64,000 nucleotides of DNA from Chryseobacterium sp. CH21 (GCF_004119445.1 NZ_QICI01000092.1:1-64000); one strand, 5' to 3'. Shown: positions 45,777 through 55,210, counted from the first letter of the stretch. Numbers and translations: made by a program. Notes: generated by a model from the sequence alone, not told the origin.

Positions 45777-46344
45777 TTATGCTTTTTCGAAGTTCTTATT
45801 AATCATTTCGTTTTTTATTTTTTGAATTTTATCTGACCAATAATTAATTTCCTCATTTTTATCCAGGAATTCTTCTATAGATTTATTTTGACATGAAATC
45901 AATGACTCCTGATAAGAACGCAATATGTTATTTAAATACATTTCATACTCGTTAGGATTTTTAGGGATATAGCCTATTCCATCACAACCGCAGGTATGGA
46001 AACATTTACCTGTTTTAAAAAGACTTTCTATAATCTTCCATTCTTTGACTGCTGTTTTTTTAGGGGCTTTGAAATCTTTACCCAGATCAGCCATTACATT
46101 ACTGCACTCTGGACATTTTATAGTTCTGTTTTCAATCTCTGAAACAATTTTTTTGTAATTCTTCTGTTGCTGTTTTTGTGAAGAGATATCCTACTTTACG
46201 AACTGATTCTCTATTAGGTTCATGGCATACTTTTTCTTTTTCTACCCTTTTTATAATATCATATGCATCCTGCTGCTTAAATGATTTTCTGCATTTAAAG
46301 CATACGTAATGTGATTTATAAGTTTTTTCAGCGTATCTGCACAT
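45777..46344 (-). pseudogene. Cys-rich protein of unknown function, one frameshift
   Basis: Open pieces 46132-46344 (starts MCRYAEKTYKSHYVCFKCRK) and 45777-46094. They are joined at a T7 run (46148-46154) by removing one base or adding two, giving ..EELQKIVSEIENRTIKCPECSNVMADLG and about 188 residues. It contains three pairs of close cysteines (CFKC, CPEC, CGC), suggesting a zinc-binding protein. I do not know the function. A TATATTTG element (46365-46372, minus) lies 20 bases before the start. Probably a sequence error. Confidence 0.55.
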
Positions 46345-46401
46345 TTTTCATAGATTATCCAATCCAAATATAGGAATTTACATTCGTAAAAGATTTTGAT
46401 A

Positions 46402-46440
46402 TAAAAAAGAATCCCGGAGAAAAAAATTCCTCCAGGATTC
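46402..46440 (-). terminator. Terminator of the MacAB-like operon
   Basis: An 11-bp stem (GAATCCCGGAG / CTCCAGGATTC, one mismatch) with a T run on the minus strand, 29 bases past the adaptor gene. Confidence 0.7.
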
Positions 46441-46468
46441 ACAGTTTAAAAGTGTATAGTGTAGTTTA

Positions 46469-47680
46469 TTATTTTTGCTTAGATTTCTCTTTCAGCTCTT
46501 CTTTGTCTTTATCAGAAGGGTTCCAGACTTTTATTTCAGTATCATTTGTAATATTAGATCCTGGAAGAATCTGAACGTTGATACCGTCACTTGCTCCCAG
46601 TTTTACATATACTTTTTTGAATTTTCCGTCTTTTTGTTTTGCTTCTACGAAAGGTACGTCTTTTCCTTGTTTCTTTTCATATTGAACTAAAGATTCATCC
46701 AATAATAATGCATTTTTCTGAGAACTTAAAACAATTTCACCATTGGCAGAAAAACCTGCTCTAATATACTCATTATTAGGATTAGTTACGTTTCCTTCTA
46801 CAGGAAATTTAATAGTTCCTGCATTATCCTTTCCTTTAGGAGCAATCATGGTCAGTTTTCCAGGGAAAGTTTTATTTTGTAATGCACCGATTACGATGTT
46901 CATATCCATTCCTTCGCTTAGCTTTCCGGCTTGAGCTTCATCAATTTCACCTTTAAAGATCAAAACGTTCAGATCTGCCACTGAACAGATTGTCGTTCCG
47001 GCATTAAAGTTATTAGCTTCAATCACCTGGCTTCCTGCTTTTACAGGAACTTCAAGTACAGTACCCGAAGCTTTGGAACGGATTTCTGTGGTAGCTAAGC
47101 CTTGTCCTTTAAGTTCAGGAGTTGCTCCGGTTTTGGCGATTTGCAATCTTTTTTGAGCCGTATTTAATTGCTGCTGAGCATTTTTTAAAGTCTGCTGCTG
47201 AGAATATAACTGCTGCTGAGAGTTCAAATACTCCTGTTTTGAAGCTACTCCCTGCTTGTACAGTTTATCCTGCATTTCAAACTGCTTCTGCATATTTCCT
47301 ACATTCATCTGTGCATTGCTGATCTGGATCTGTGCATTCTGAACTTCCTGCTGAGCTGCATTGACTTCGGAGATACTTGGAACAATTTTTACGGTAGCAA
47401 TCAACTGTCCTACCTCTACCTTATCTCCTTCTTTTACTAAGATTTTTTCTATAATCCCTGCAATATTGGGTTTGATTTCAATTTCTTCTTTTGGAACAAT
47501 TTTTCCTGTCGCCATTACCTTATCATCCATATTCTGGAAAGAAGGTTTACGGGTAAGGAAAGCCTCACTTTCTTTAGAATTCGATTTGATAAAATAGCCA
47601 AGCCCCGAGAACAATGCCACTGCAAATAAAAGCCCCAAGACAATATAAATGGCTTTTTTCCAGGTGAATTTCTTTTTCAT
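46469..47680 (-). CDS. MacA-like periplasmic adaptor (membrane fusion protein)
   Basis: A 403-residue adaptor of the HlyD/MacA type. An N-terminal membrane anchor (8-28) is followed by a biotinyl-lipoyl half with IIEKILVKEGDKVEVGQLIATV, a long Gln-rich helical hairpin (about 105-180) and beta-barrel segments. It links the inner-membrane transporter to a TolC-like outer-membrane channel, which is not encoded here. It is last in the operon with the two permeases and the ATPase. Confidence 0.88.
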   Translation of the reverse strand: MKKKFTWKKAIYIVLGLLFAVALFSGLGYFIKSNSKESEAFLTRKPSFQNMDDKVMATGKIVPKEEIEIKPNIAGIIEKILVKEGDKVEVGQLIATVKIVPSISEVNAAQQEVQNAQIQISNAQMNVGNMQKQFEMQDKLYKQGVASKQEYLNSQQQLYSQQQTLKNAQQQLNTAQKRLQIAKTGATPELKGQGLATTEIRSKASGTVLEVPVKAGSQVIEANNFNAGTTICSVADLNVLIFKGEIDEAQAGKLSEGMDMNIVIGALQNKTFPGKLTMIAPKGKDNAGTIKFPVEGNVTNPNNEYIRAGFSANGEIVLSSQKNALLLDESLVQYEKKQGKDVPFVEAKQKDGKFKKVYVKLGASDGINVQILPGSNITNDTEIKVWNPSDKDKEELKEKSKQK

Positions 47681-47728
47681 ATGTATAGTTTATTTTTTAT
47701 TAAATAGATTAAATGATGTAAAAATTAA

Positions 47729-49000
47729 TTATTCTGTTCTTAATGCTTCAATAGGTCTGATCTTTACCGCTCTCTGCGCAGGAATCATTCCGATGACCAA
47801 TCCTAAGATTACCATTACTGCCATCGCTGCAAATACGTTTCCATAGTTGACTGTCGGGTTATAGAAAGGAAATGAATCCTGTCCCTGGGTGGCAGCATTC
47901 AGAATCATCAATACAAAAATTCCAAACATAAAACCCAATAATCCCGAGGAGAGCGTGATTACAACACTTTCCAGCAAAATCTGATTTCTTACTTCTGCCG
48001 GTTTTGCTCCTAACGCTCTTCTGATACCGATTTCTTTGGTTCTTTCTTTTACCGTAATCAATAGGATATTCGAAATGGCAATAACTCCTGCAAGAATGGT
48101 TAATGTTCCTACGATAATCGTTAGTAACTGCATTCCGGTAAGAAAACCTGTCAGTTTTTTAAACTCTTTTCCAAGGTTGAAACTTCCGAAAGCATTGGTA
48201 TCTTCAGGTGAAACTTTATTTTTTGTTTTTAATACCTGTTTTACATCTTCTTCTACGGAATTCACATTGGCATTAGGTTTACTTACAATAGCAAACATGT
48301 CAATCTGATCTCCTGCGTTATACATTTTCGTATACGTAGAAAGTGGGATGAAAGCGGTCTGATCATTTTCGAATCCACCTCCTTTTTTCACACGAAAAAC
48401 TCCGATTACATTAAAAAATAATCCTTTAATATTGATTGACTTTCCTATTGGATTTTCTTTTTTCTTGGCATCAAAGAAGTTTTTATAAATCTCTTCTCCG
48501 ATAACTACTACATTTTTATTTCCCGAAACATCGGCATCATTGATATAGCGTCCGAAGATCAGTTTCTTTTCTGAAATTTTATTTCCTACAGAGTAGTCTC
48601 CGGTAAGCGAATAAGTTCCGTTCTTTCCGTTTCTTGACATGGCTTCTCCCGGAGTTCCCGTAAAGCTTCCTCTTGCATTTTGTGGCGATATATAATCTAT
48701 GGCTGTAACTTTTCTTTTCAGCATTTCCATATCGTTCAGATTCAGATGAACTTCTCTTCCTTTAGGAAATCCTTCATAGGGAATGGACGTTTTCTGTGCC
48801 CACAGAAAGATTGAGTTGGTAGCAAAGCCCGAAAATAATTTATCAAAACCATTTTCCATTCCTTTTGCTGCTCCAAGAAGGCTTACATACAAAAACATCC
48901 CCCATCCTACTCCAATCATGGTAAGAAATGTTCGGAGTTTATTATTCCTCAATGAATAATAAATTTCCTGCCAAGTATCTTTTTTAAATATGATATTCAC
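47729..49000 (-). CDS. MacB-like ABC transporter permease (copy 2)
   Basis: A 423-residue FtsX/MacB-type permease. TM1 at about 22-42, a large periplasmic MacB-PCD domain (about 45-280) and three C-terminal TM helices (about 290-410). KERTKEIGIRRALGAKPAEVRNQILLES and AQRAVKIRPIEALRTE are family signatures. It is homologous to the permease at 49068. No ATPase domain is fused; the ATPase is the separate gene at 50885. Confidence 0.9.
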   Translation of the reverse strand: MNIIFKKDTWQEIYYSLRNNKLRTFLTMIGVGWGMFLYVSLLGAAKGMENGFDKLFSGFATNSIFLWAQKTSIPYEGFPKGREVHLNLNDMEMLKRKVTAIDYISPQNARGSFTGTPGEAMSRNGKNGTYSLTGDYSVGNKISEKKLIFGRYINDADVSGNKNVVVIGEEIYKNFFDAKKKENPIGKSINIKGLFFNVIGVFRVKKGGGFENDQTAFIPLSTYTKMYNAGDQIDMFAIVSKPNANVNSVEEDVKQVLKTKNKVSPEDTNAFGSFNLGKEFKKLTGFLTGMQLLTIIVGTLTILAGVIAISNILLITVKERTKEIGIRRALGAKPAEVRNQILLESVVITLSSGLLGFMFGIFVLMILNAATQGQDSFPFYNPTVNYGNVFAAMAVMVILGLVIGMIPAQRAVKIRPIEALRTE

Positions 49001-49067
49001 CTTGTTGAATTATTAGTTATAAATTATGAATTATGAGTTCTTATTAATTCGTTTATCTTTTTACAAA

Positions 49068-50297
49068 TTACTCTGTTCTCAATGCTTCGATCGGTTTAAT
49101 TCTTGAAGCTCTGTATGCGGGCACAAATCCTGCGATCAATCCTGAGAAAATCAAAGCAATGAATGCCATAATAATAGAACCCCACCCTACACTTGGACTT
49201 TTAATAAAGAACTCTTCAAGACTATTACCAATAAGACTTAATGTCAAAACCCCAATTCCTACTCCCACAAGTCCGGATACTACTGTAATTACTACACTTT
49301 CCTGAACAATGAGGCCTACAATTCCGCTCGGCTTTGCCCCAATGGCTTTTCGTACTCCTATTTCTTTAGTCCTTTCTTTTACGATATACACCATGATGTT
49401 ACTGATTCCAATAATTCCCGCAAGCAATGTCCCCATCCCAATAAACCCTACAATCGCTGTAAGAACTGCCATAAACATAAATGTATCATTCATGTTTTTC
49501 GCATTGTTCCAGACACGCACACCGTTTTCATCATCAGGAGAAACATTTTTTCTTGATTTCAGTTTATCTTTCAGTTCATCACCATATTTGATCGCTTGGT
49601 CAGGAGTCAGCTTATCACTGTATGAAATGTAAGCAATATTCACCGTATCTGAACCTTTTTTCATCTGCTGTAAAGTCGTAATAGGCACTGTGATATGTCG
49701 TTCATCCCAGTCTCCTCCATCATCAGAAAATACTCCTACCACTTTAAACATGGTTCCATTAATGTCCAGTTCTTTTCCTACAGGGCTTCCATTTTTAATC
49801 AAATCCCTCTGAACCATTCTTCCGATAACCGCCACATTTTGCTTTCCTTCTAAATCTCGGGGAGTGATATATCTGCCATCAATCATTTTTCGGTTCTCAA
49901 TGACCTGCTCTCCTGGCTCAGCTCCGTGAACCTGATAAATCCCGCTTTCTTTTCCATATTTCACCATTAAACTGGCATTATATCTGGGACTGGAAGCACC
50001 TACATTCTTTTTATCTGCATTAATAAGGAAATCATAATCGCCGTTATTCAACGTAACCGTTCTATCGGACTGCAGTCCTTTATAAGCTATTGTAGTTTTC
50101 CCTGTAACAATGGTGATCAGGTTTTTCGCATCGCCTGAGAATCCTTCTGAGAAAGCATTCTGAAGTCCTTTTCCAATTCCAAAAAGTACAATGAAAATAA
50201 ATAGTCCCAGAGCTACTGTAAACCCTGAAAGTACTGTCCGAAGTACATTACTACGGATTGAACTGAATATTTCCTGCCAACGATCTAGGTCAAACAT
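49068..50297 (-). CDS. MacB-like ABC transporter permease (copy 1)
   Basis: A 409-residue FtsX/MacB-type permease starting MFDLDRWQEIFSSIRSNVLRT. It has the same layout as the downstream copy: TM1, a periplasmic domain, three C-terminal TMs, and KERTKEIGVRKAIGAKPSGIVG and ASRIKPIEALRTE. The frame extends 11 codons upstream of the ATG at 50297, but the MFDLDRWQE start matches the MNIIFKKDTWQE start of the paralogue. The two permeases may form a heterodimer. Confidence 0.88.
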   Translation of the reverse strand: MFDLDRWQEIFSSIRSNVLRTVLSGFTVALGLFIFIVLFGIGKGLQNAFSEGFSGDAKNLITIVTGKTTIAYKGLQSDRTVTLNNGDYDFLINADKKNVGASSPRYNASLMVKYGKESGIYQVHGAEPGEQVIENRKMIDGRYITPRDLEGKQNVAVIGRMVQRDLIKNGSPVGKELDINGTMFKVVGVFSDDGGDWDERHITVPITTLQQMKKGSDTVNIAYISYSDKLTPDQAIKYGDELKDKLKSRKNVSPDDENGVRVWNNAKNMNDTFMFMAVLTAIVGFIGMGTLLAGIIGISNIMVYIVKERTKEIGVRKAIGAKPSGIVGLIVQESVVITVVSGLVGVGIGVLTLSLIGNSLEEFFIKSPSVGWGSIIMAFIALIFSGLIAGFVPAYRASRIKPIEALRTE

Positions 50298-50428
50298 AGT
50301 TTTTATTTTTTTACTTTGTAAAAAAGTCAATAAGCTGCGCTTTCAATTTTCTTCGAAGTCAATTAACGCTGTTGTCAATTTATTCTTCATCAGTCTTTAA
50401 TTACGAAGCAAAATTCATTTTCACATTT

Positions 50429-50785
50429 CTAATCTTTTTTCAACATTTTACTCAATAGGATGAATGTTGTTTTTATTAAATTTCCAATTTTTGTTAATTC
50501 CTCTATTTTAATATAATTACATTCTATAACGATATCAAAACAAGAATCCAACTCAATAACCGAACCTCTGGCAATTTCAAAATACCTTTTCCTTTCCAGT
50601 TCAGATTTTCTTGAACATCCTTCGGTAATATTTAATACCACTGAAGTAGAAGCTCTCCGTATCTGGTCGATAATATTAAATTTTTCATGATCAGGAATTT
50701 TAGATAAAATCTTATAACATTCTATTCTTAATTCTCTGGCTGACTGATAAACATCAAGTTTATAATGGTTCAGATTTAAAAACAT
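50429..50785 (-). CDS. Four-helix bundle protein (23S rRNA intervening-sequence family)
   Basis: A 118-residue protein with the family landmarks LDVYQSARELRIECYK, QIRRASTSVVLNITEGCSRKS and YFEIARGSVIELDSCFDIV. The family was first seen in intervening sequences of 23S rRNA genes but is widespread as free-standing genes of unknown role. Here it lies between the ATPase and permease genes of the efflux operon, with gaps of 99 and 131 bases, so it may be inserted rather than functionally linked. Confidence 0.85.
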   Translation of the reverse strand: MFLNLNHYKLDVYQSARELRIECYKILSKIPDHEKFNIIDQIRRASTSVVLNITEGCSRKSELERKRYFEIARGSVIELDSCFDIVIECNYIKIEELTKIGNLIKTTFILLSKMLKKD

Positions 50786-50884
50786 TTTTATTTTTTTTCA
50801 TATTCATCTGTGTGTGTTATAAATTATTGATCCTCCTCATTATAAAATTCACTTGCGAAGCAAAATTGACTATTCACTATTCAC

Positions 50885-51574
50885 CTATAATACAATCTGC
50901 TTAATAAATTCATCACTTTCAATAATCCCGTCCTTCAGTACTACATTTCTTTTGGTTTGTGCAGCAACATCCGGCTCGTGGGTTACAACAATGATGGTTT
51001 TTCCTTCATTGTTAATATCCTGAAGCAGTTTCATAATATCATGAGTTGTTTTGGAGTCCAATGCTCCTGTAGGCTCATCTGCCAGTACCACTTTTGGATT
51101 GGTAATCAGAGCTCTTGCAATAGCCACTCTCTGCTTCTGTCCTCCGGAAAGCTCACTGGGAAGGTGGTTTGCCCACTGTGCCAGTCCTACTTTTTCAAGA
51201 TATTCCATCGCTTTCAGATTTCGCTCTTTTCTCGGTACATTCTGATAGTACAGGGGAAGCGCTACATTTTCCAAAGCTGTTTTATAATTGATAAGGTTAA
51301 AAGACTGAAAAATAAATCCTAAAAACCGACTTCTGTATTCTGCAGCTTTTACTTCAGATAAATGTTCGATAGGAACTCCATCCAATTCATAGACTCCTGA
51401 ATCTTTTTCATCCAGAATTCCAATAATATTAAGAAGCGTAGATTTTCCGGAACCGGAACTTCCCATAATAGAAACAAACTCCCCTTCAGAAATATTCAGA
51501 TTAATTCCTTTGAGAACATGAAGCTTGCTTTTCCCTGTATCGTATGACTTATTTAAATCCTGAATTACTAACAT
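50885..51574 (-). CDS. ABC transporter ATP-binding protein (MacB/LolD-like)
   Basis: A 229-residue ABC ATPase. Walker A GSSGSGKST, Q-loop IFQSFNLINY, signature LSGGQKQRVAIARAL, Walker B VVLADEPTGALD and switch His in VVTHEPD are all present. The set is the LolD/MacB type that energises FtsX-like permeases. It is the first gene of the efflux operon. Confidence 0.93.
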   Translation of the reverse strand: MLVIQDLNKSYDTGKSKLHVLKGINLNISEGEFVSIMGSSGSGKSTLLNIIGILDEKDSGVYELDGVPIEHLSEVKAAEYRSRFLGFIFQSFNLINYKTALENVALPLYYQNVPRKERNLKAMEYLEKVGLAQWANHLPSELSGGQKQRVAIARALITNPKVVLADEPTGALDSKTTHDIMKLLQDINNEGKTIIVVTHEPDVAAQTKRNVVLKDGIIESDEFIKQIVL

Positions 51575-51998
51575 TAAGTGATGTATGTTTTATACCCAAT
51601 AAGTAGATGATATTTTCAAATTGTTACAAGAATAAAAATTTATTCAAATATTTTTTTGTTTAACAAGTTAATCCTTTATTAATAGCACTTTATAAAATGT
51701 TGTTTAACTGTAACTTGGGTTTTCCATCTATTTACCCCTTAGATTGCGGTCCAGCCTATTATTCGAGCCCCTTTCATGTAAATGTGGAAAACTTTTCAGG
51801 CTAAAAGTCAGCCTATTAGTATTTACCTCTTTCAAAATCAGTTCTTTTTTTCGAACTTTGCTATTAGTTCTTTACAAGAAATATGGATTTGTGGAAGTGA
51901 ATAACTTTAATTCACAACTCACAGACAAACAAAAAGTTAAGTATTTCCGGAACGTTATCCACAAGGATCTAAATTATTTAATTATAAAGATATTTAAT
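51575..51998. other. Intergenic region upstream of nrdB with DnaA-box-like sites
   Basis: About 420 bases between the divergent efflux and ribonucleotide reductase genes. It contains TTATCCACA at 51955-51963 (plus), TTTTCCACA at 51783-51791 (minus) and a weaker TCCACA core at 51890-51898 (minus). A TATCTTTG-type promoter was not found. The nrdB frame is open from 51744, but that extension has no ATG with a protein-like sequence until 51999. Confidence 0.45.
51955..51963 (+). promoter_or_regulatory. DnaA-box-like site upstream of nrdB
   Basis: TTATCCACA is an exact match to the consensus 9-mer, 36 bases before the nrdB start. Binding is inferred. Confidence 0.4.
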
Positions 51999-52973
51999 AT
52001 GGGAATTTTTGATAAAAGAGTAAGTTATAAGCCATTTGAATACCCGGAGGTTCTTCAATTTGTAGAAGCCATCAACAAATCGTTCTGGGTGCATTCCGAA
52101 GTGGACTTTACTGCAGATGTTCAGGATTTTCATTCGCAGTTGGAACCACATGAAAAGCACGCTGTGAAAAATGCGCTGTTAGCCATTGCACAGATCGAGG
52201 TGTCTGTAAAGACATTCTGGGGGAATTTATACAACCACCTACCAAAGCCGGAATTCAATGGATTAGGATCTACTTTTGCAGAATGCGAGTTCCGTCATTC
52301 TGAAGCTTATTCCCGTTTATTAGAGGTATTAGGATATAACGACGAATTCCTTAACGTAATCGAAATTCCTGCTGTAAAAGGAAGAATCGAGTTTTTAGGA
52401 AATGCTTTAAAACATGCTAATTCGGCTACTCCTAAAGAGTATGTTTCTGCTTTACTGTTATTCAGTATTTTAGTGGAAAATGTTTCTCTTTTCTCGCAGT
52501 TTGCCATCATCCTTTCTTTCACAAGATTCAAAGGATTCATGAAAAATGTTTCCAATATCATCGCATGGACTTCAGTAGATGAACAAATTCACGCCAATGC
52601 AGGAATCTACCTGATCAATAAAATCCGTGAGGAACAGCCTGACTTATTAACAGACAGCGATATTGAAGATATTTACACATTAGTAGACGAATCTATCGCA
52701 AGAGAAGGTGATATCCTTAGCTGGATCTTCGAATTGGGAGAAATCGACAATGTTTCTAAAGAAGATTTATTAAACTTCATGAAATACCGTGTAGATGACA
52801 GCTTGAAGAAAATCAACATGAAAACAAGATACAACATCACTCCGGAGCAATACAAACCAATGGTATGGTTCGAAGAGGAAGTTTTCGCAAATTCATTAGA
52901 TGATTTCTTTGCAAAAAGACCTGTAGACTACACGAAGCACGATAAAAGTATTACAGCAAACGATTTGTTTTAA
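51999..52973 (+). CDS. nrdB: Ribonucleoside-diphosphate reductase beta subunit
   Basis: A 324-residue class I R2 protein that holds the radical cofactor. Metal ligands and radical Tyr are in FAECEFRHSEAYSRLL (E97, H100, Tyr104), with E67 earlier and E/H in WTSVDEQIHANAGIY. The ATG at 51999 gives MGIFDKRVSYKPFEYPEV, the normal N-terminus. The 85 codons of upstream open frame are not protein-like. It is followed by a small ORF and nrdA. Confidence 0.93.
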   Translation: MGIFDKRVSYKPFEYPEVLQFVEAINKSFWVHSEVDFTADVQDFHSQLEPHEKHAVKNALLAIAQIEVSVKTFWGNLYNHLPKPEFNGLGSTFAECEFRHSEAYSRLLEVLGYNDEFLNVIEIPAVKGRIEFLGNALKHANSATPKEYVSALLLFSILVENVSLFSQFAIILSFTRFKGFMKNVSNIIAWTSVDEQIHANAGIYLINKIREEQPDLLTDSDIEDIYTLVDESIAREGDILSWIFELGEIDNVSKEDLLNFMKYRVDDSLKKINMKTRYNITPEQYKPMVWFEEEVFANSLDDFFAKRPVDYTKHDKSITANDLF

Positions 52974-52978
52974 TACAG

Positions 52979-53000
52979 AGGCGCGAGCGAAGCGAGCGTC
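52979..53000. repeat. GC-rich heptamer direct repeat
   Basis: GCGAGCG occurs at 52983-52989 and 52992-52998, inside a GC-rich island right after the nrdB stop in an otherwise AT-rich region. Confidence 0.5.
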
Positions 53001-53081
53001 AAAGCAGTCAGTATCAGGATTATCCTTTTCTGATTCATAAGTGGAATTGCTGTTCATTAATAAAGCACAAATACAAAAGAA

Positions 53082-53372
53082 ATGATCAATGTAATAGTAA
53101 GCTATACGGTAAACCCCGAATTTGTTCCAAACAATAAAACCAATATCCAAAAGTTTCTGGAAGATTTTAAAAATTTAGATGCTTCTACCTTTGAATACAA
53201 AGTTTTTGTAAAGGAAGACGGTGTTACTTTTGTACATTATTCAAACTACGCTAATGAAGAAGTTCAGCATGAAGTTTTGAATGTTCCGTCTTTTAAAGAA
53301 TTTCAGAGATTAAGAGACGAAAGCGGGCTGAACGGTTCCCACAAAGTAGAAATTTTACAATCAATAATATAA
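53082..53372 (+). CDS. Small protein between nrdB and nrdA, dimeric alpha/beta-barrel-like
   Basis: A 96-residue protein: MINVIVSYTVNPEFVPNNKTN, then VFVKEDGVTFVHYSNYANEE and FKEFQRLRDESGLNG. The beta-alpha-beta pattern with VHYSNYANEE..H looks like a ferredoxin-like/ABM-type monooxygenase fold, but no catalytic residue is certain. It lies between the two reductase subunits in the same direction, 108 and 55 bases from them, so co-transcription is likely. Function unknown. Confidence 0.6.
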   Translation: MINVIVSYTVNPEFVPNNKTNIQKFLEDFKNLDASTFEYKVFVKEDGVTFVHYSNYANEEVQHEVLNVPSFKEFQRLRDESGLNGSHKVEILQSII

Positions 53373-53380
53373 AAAAACAA

Positions 53381-53411
53381 AATTCCGGAGTGATTCTCTC
53401 ATTCCGGAATT
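53381..53411 (+). other. Strong hairpin just before nrdA
   Basis: A 13-bp stem (AATTCCGGAGTGA / TCATTCCGGAATT, one G-T wobble, loop TTCTC) ends 16 bases before the nrdA ATG. It has no T run, so it is more likely an RNA-processing or translation-control element than a terminator. Confidence 0.55.
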
Positions 53412-53427
53412 CGAAAATATAACATCT

Positions 53428-55085
53428 ATGGAAGAGCAAAATTCAAATATATGGTGGCTCAATGAAGAGTCTGAGCAAATGCTGAACAGAGGATATCTGT
53501 TGAAAGGTGAAACGGTAGACGGAGCTATCGACAGAATTACCACTGCTGCTGCAAAAAGGTTATACAAACCTGAACTTCAACCGGCATTCAAAGAAATGAT
53601 CACAAAAGGATGGATCAGTTTCTCTTCTCCTGTATGGGCTAATATGGGTACAGAAAGAGGTCTTCCTATCTCATGTTTCAACGCTCACATTCCGGACAGC
53701 ATTGAAGGGATTACTCACAAAATGGGTGAAGTTATCATGCAGACTAAAATCGGAGGGGGTACTTCAGGATATTTTGGAGAATTAAGAAACAGAGGAACAG
53801 CGGTAACGGATAACGGAAAGTCTTCAGGAGCCGTTTCATTCATGAAGCTTTTTGATACAGCTATGGATGTTGTTTCACAAGGGGGCGTAAGAAGAGGAGC
53901 TTTTGCTGCTTACTTAGATATTGACCACGGAGATATTGAAGAATTTTTATCCATTAAAGATATCGGTAGCCCGATTCAAAACCTGTTTACCGGAGTATGT
54001 GTACCAGATTACTGGATGCAGGATATGATAGACGGGGATATGGAAAACGTAAAGTTTGGGCAAGAGTACTGGAAAGCCGCCAGCAAAAAGGCCTTCCTTA
54101 TATTTTCTTCACAGATAACGTGAACAGAAACAAACCTCAGGTGTATAAAGACTTAGGAATGATGGTAAATGCAAGTAACCTTTGTTCTGAAATCATGCTT
54201 CCGTCTACTATGGAAGAGTCTTTCATCTGCTGTCTGTCTTCGATGAACCTTGAGCTATACGATGAGTGGAAAGATACTGATGCTGTAAAATTAGCAGTAT
54301 ACTTCCTTGATGCTGTATTATCTGAGTTTATTGACAAAACTGAAGGTAACTATTACCTACAGGGAGCAAGAAACTTTGCGATGCGTCACAGAGCGCTGGG
54401 ACTAGGAGTTCTAGGGTACCACTCTTATTTACAGAAAAACATGATTCCGTTTGAAAGTTTTGAGGCCACTCAGTTCAACGCAAGAGCATTCAGACATATC
54501 AAAGAACAAGCTGAGCAGGCTTCAAGAGAACTTGCCAACATCTATGGAGAACCAGAAGTATTGAAAGGGTACGGATTGAGAAACACCACTACAATGGCTA
54601 TCGCTCCTACTACTTCAAGTTCTGCAATCTTAGGACAAACATCTCCTGGAATTGAGCCTTTCTCTTCTAACTATTATAAAGCAGGTCTTGCTAAAGGAAA
54701 CTTTATGCGTAAGAACAAATACCTGGCAAAACTATTAAAGGAAAAAGGACTGGATAACGAAGAAACATGGAGAACAATTATGCTCAACCATGGATCTGTA
54801 CAGCACCTGAATGAACTTACTCCTGAAGAAAAGGCTGTATTCAAAACGTTCAAAGAAATCTCTCCAATGGAGATTATCTCTCAGGCAGCACAAAGACAGC
54901 AATACATCGATCAGGCACAATCTCTGAATCTTCAGATTCCTTCTACAATGCCTGTGAAAGATGTCAACTATCTTTATATTGAAGCTTGGAAAAAAGGAGT
55001 AAAAACACTTTACTACCAAAGAAGTTCATCGGTTTCAAAAGAAATGATGGTTAACTTCGTATCGTGTTCAAGCTGTGAGGCATAA
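53428..55085 (+). pseudogene. nrdA: Ribonucleoside-diphosphate reductase alpha subunit, one frameshift
   Basis: The class I large subunit is read in two frames, 53428-54123 and 53997-55085. One extra A at the A4 run 54044-54047 restores DMEKRKVWARVLESRQQKGLPYIFF and a 552-residue protein. Visible: GLPISCFNAHIPDS and NLCSEIMLPS with active-site Cys, and the C-terminal pair SCSSCEA. There is no N-terminal ATP-cone, as in many Bacteroidota. Since this enzyme makes dNTPs and the remaining motifs are intact, the break is almost surely a sequence error. Confidence 0.9.
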
Positions 55086-55113
55086 GATCAAGTAATAAAC
55101 ACGCTATATTTTG

Positions 55114-55141
55114 CAAAAGCATACCGAGAGGTGTGCTTTTG
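55114..55141 (+). terminator. Terminator after nrdA
   Basis: A 12-bp stem (CAAAAGCATACC / GGTGTGCTTTTG, one wobble) with a GAGA loop, 28 bases after the nrdA stop. The T run is weak. Confidence 0.65.
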
Positions 55142-55210
55142 TCGTTTCTTTGCTAAAAAACAATCAATTACTTTCCAGAGAAATCATGGAATGCTCTGAT
55201 TTTTTTGGTT

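Noticed and set aside
51744-51998. N-terminal extension of nrdB
   Set aside because: The sequence is not protein-like, and the downstream ATG gives the canonical R2 start.
51575-51998. Replication origin
   Set aside because: Only two or three DnaA-box-like sites; no AT-rich unwinding repeats and no dnaA or typical origin gene nearby.
53950-54130. Programmed frameshift in nrdA
   Set aside because: No slippery heptamer with a downstream structure was seen, and this family is normally read in one frame.
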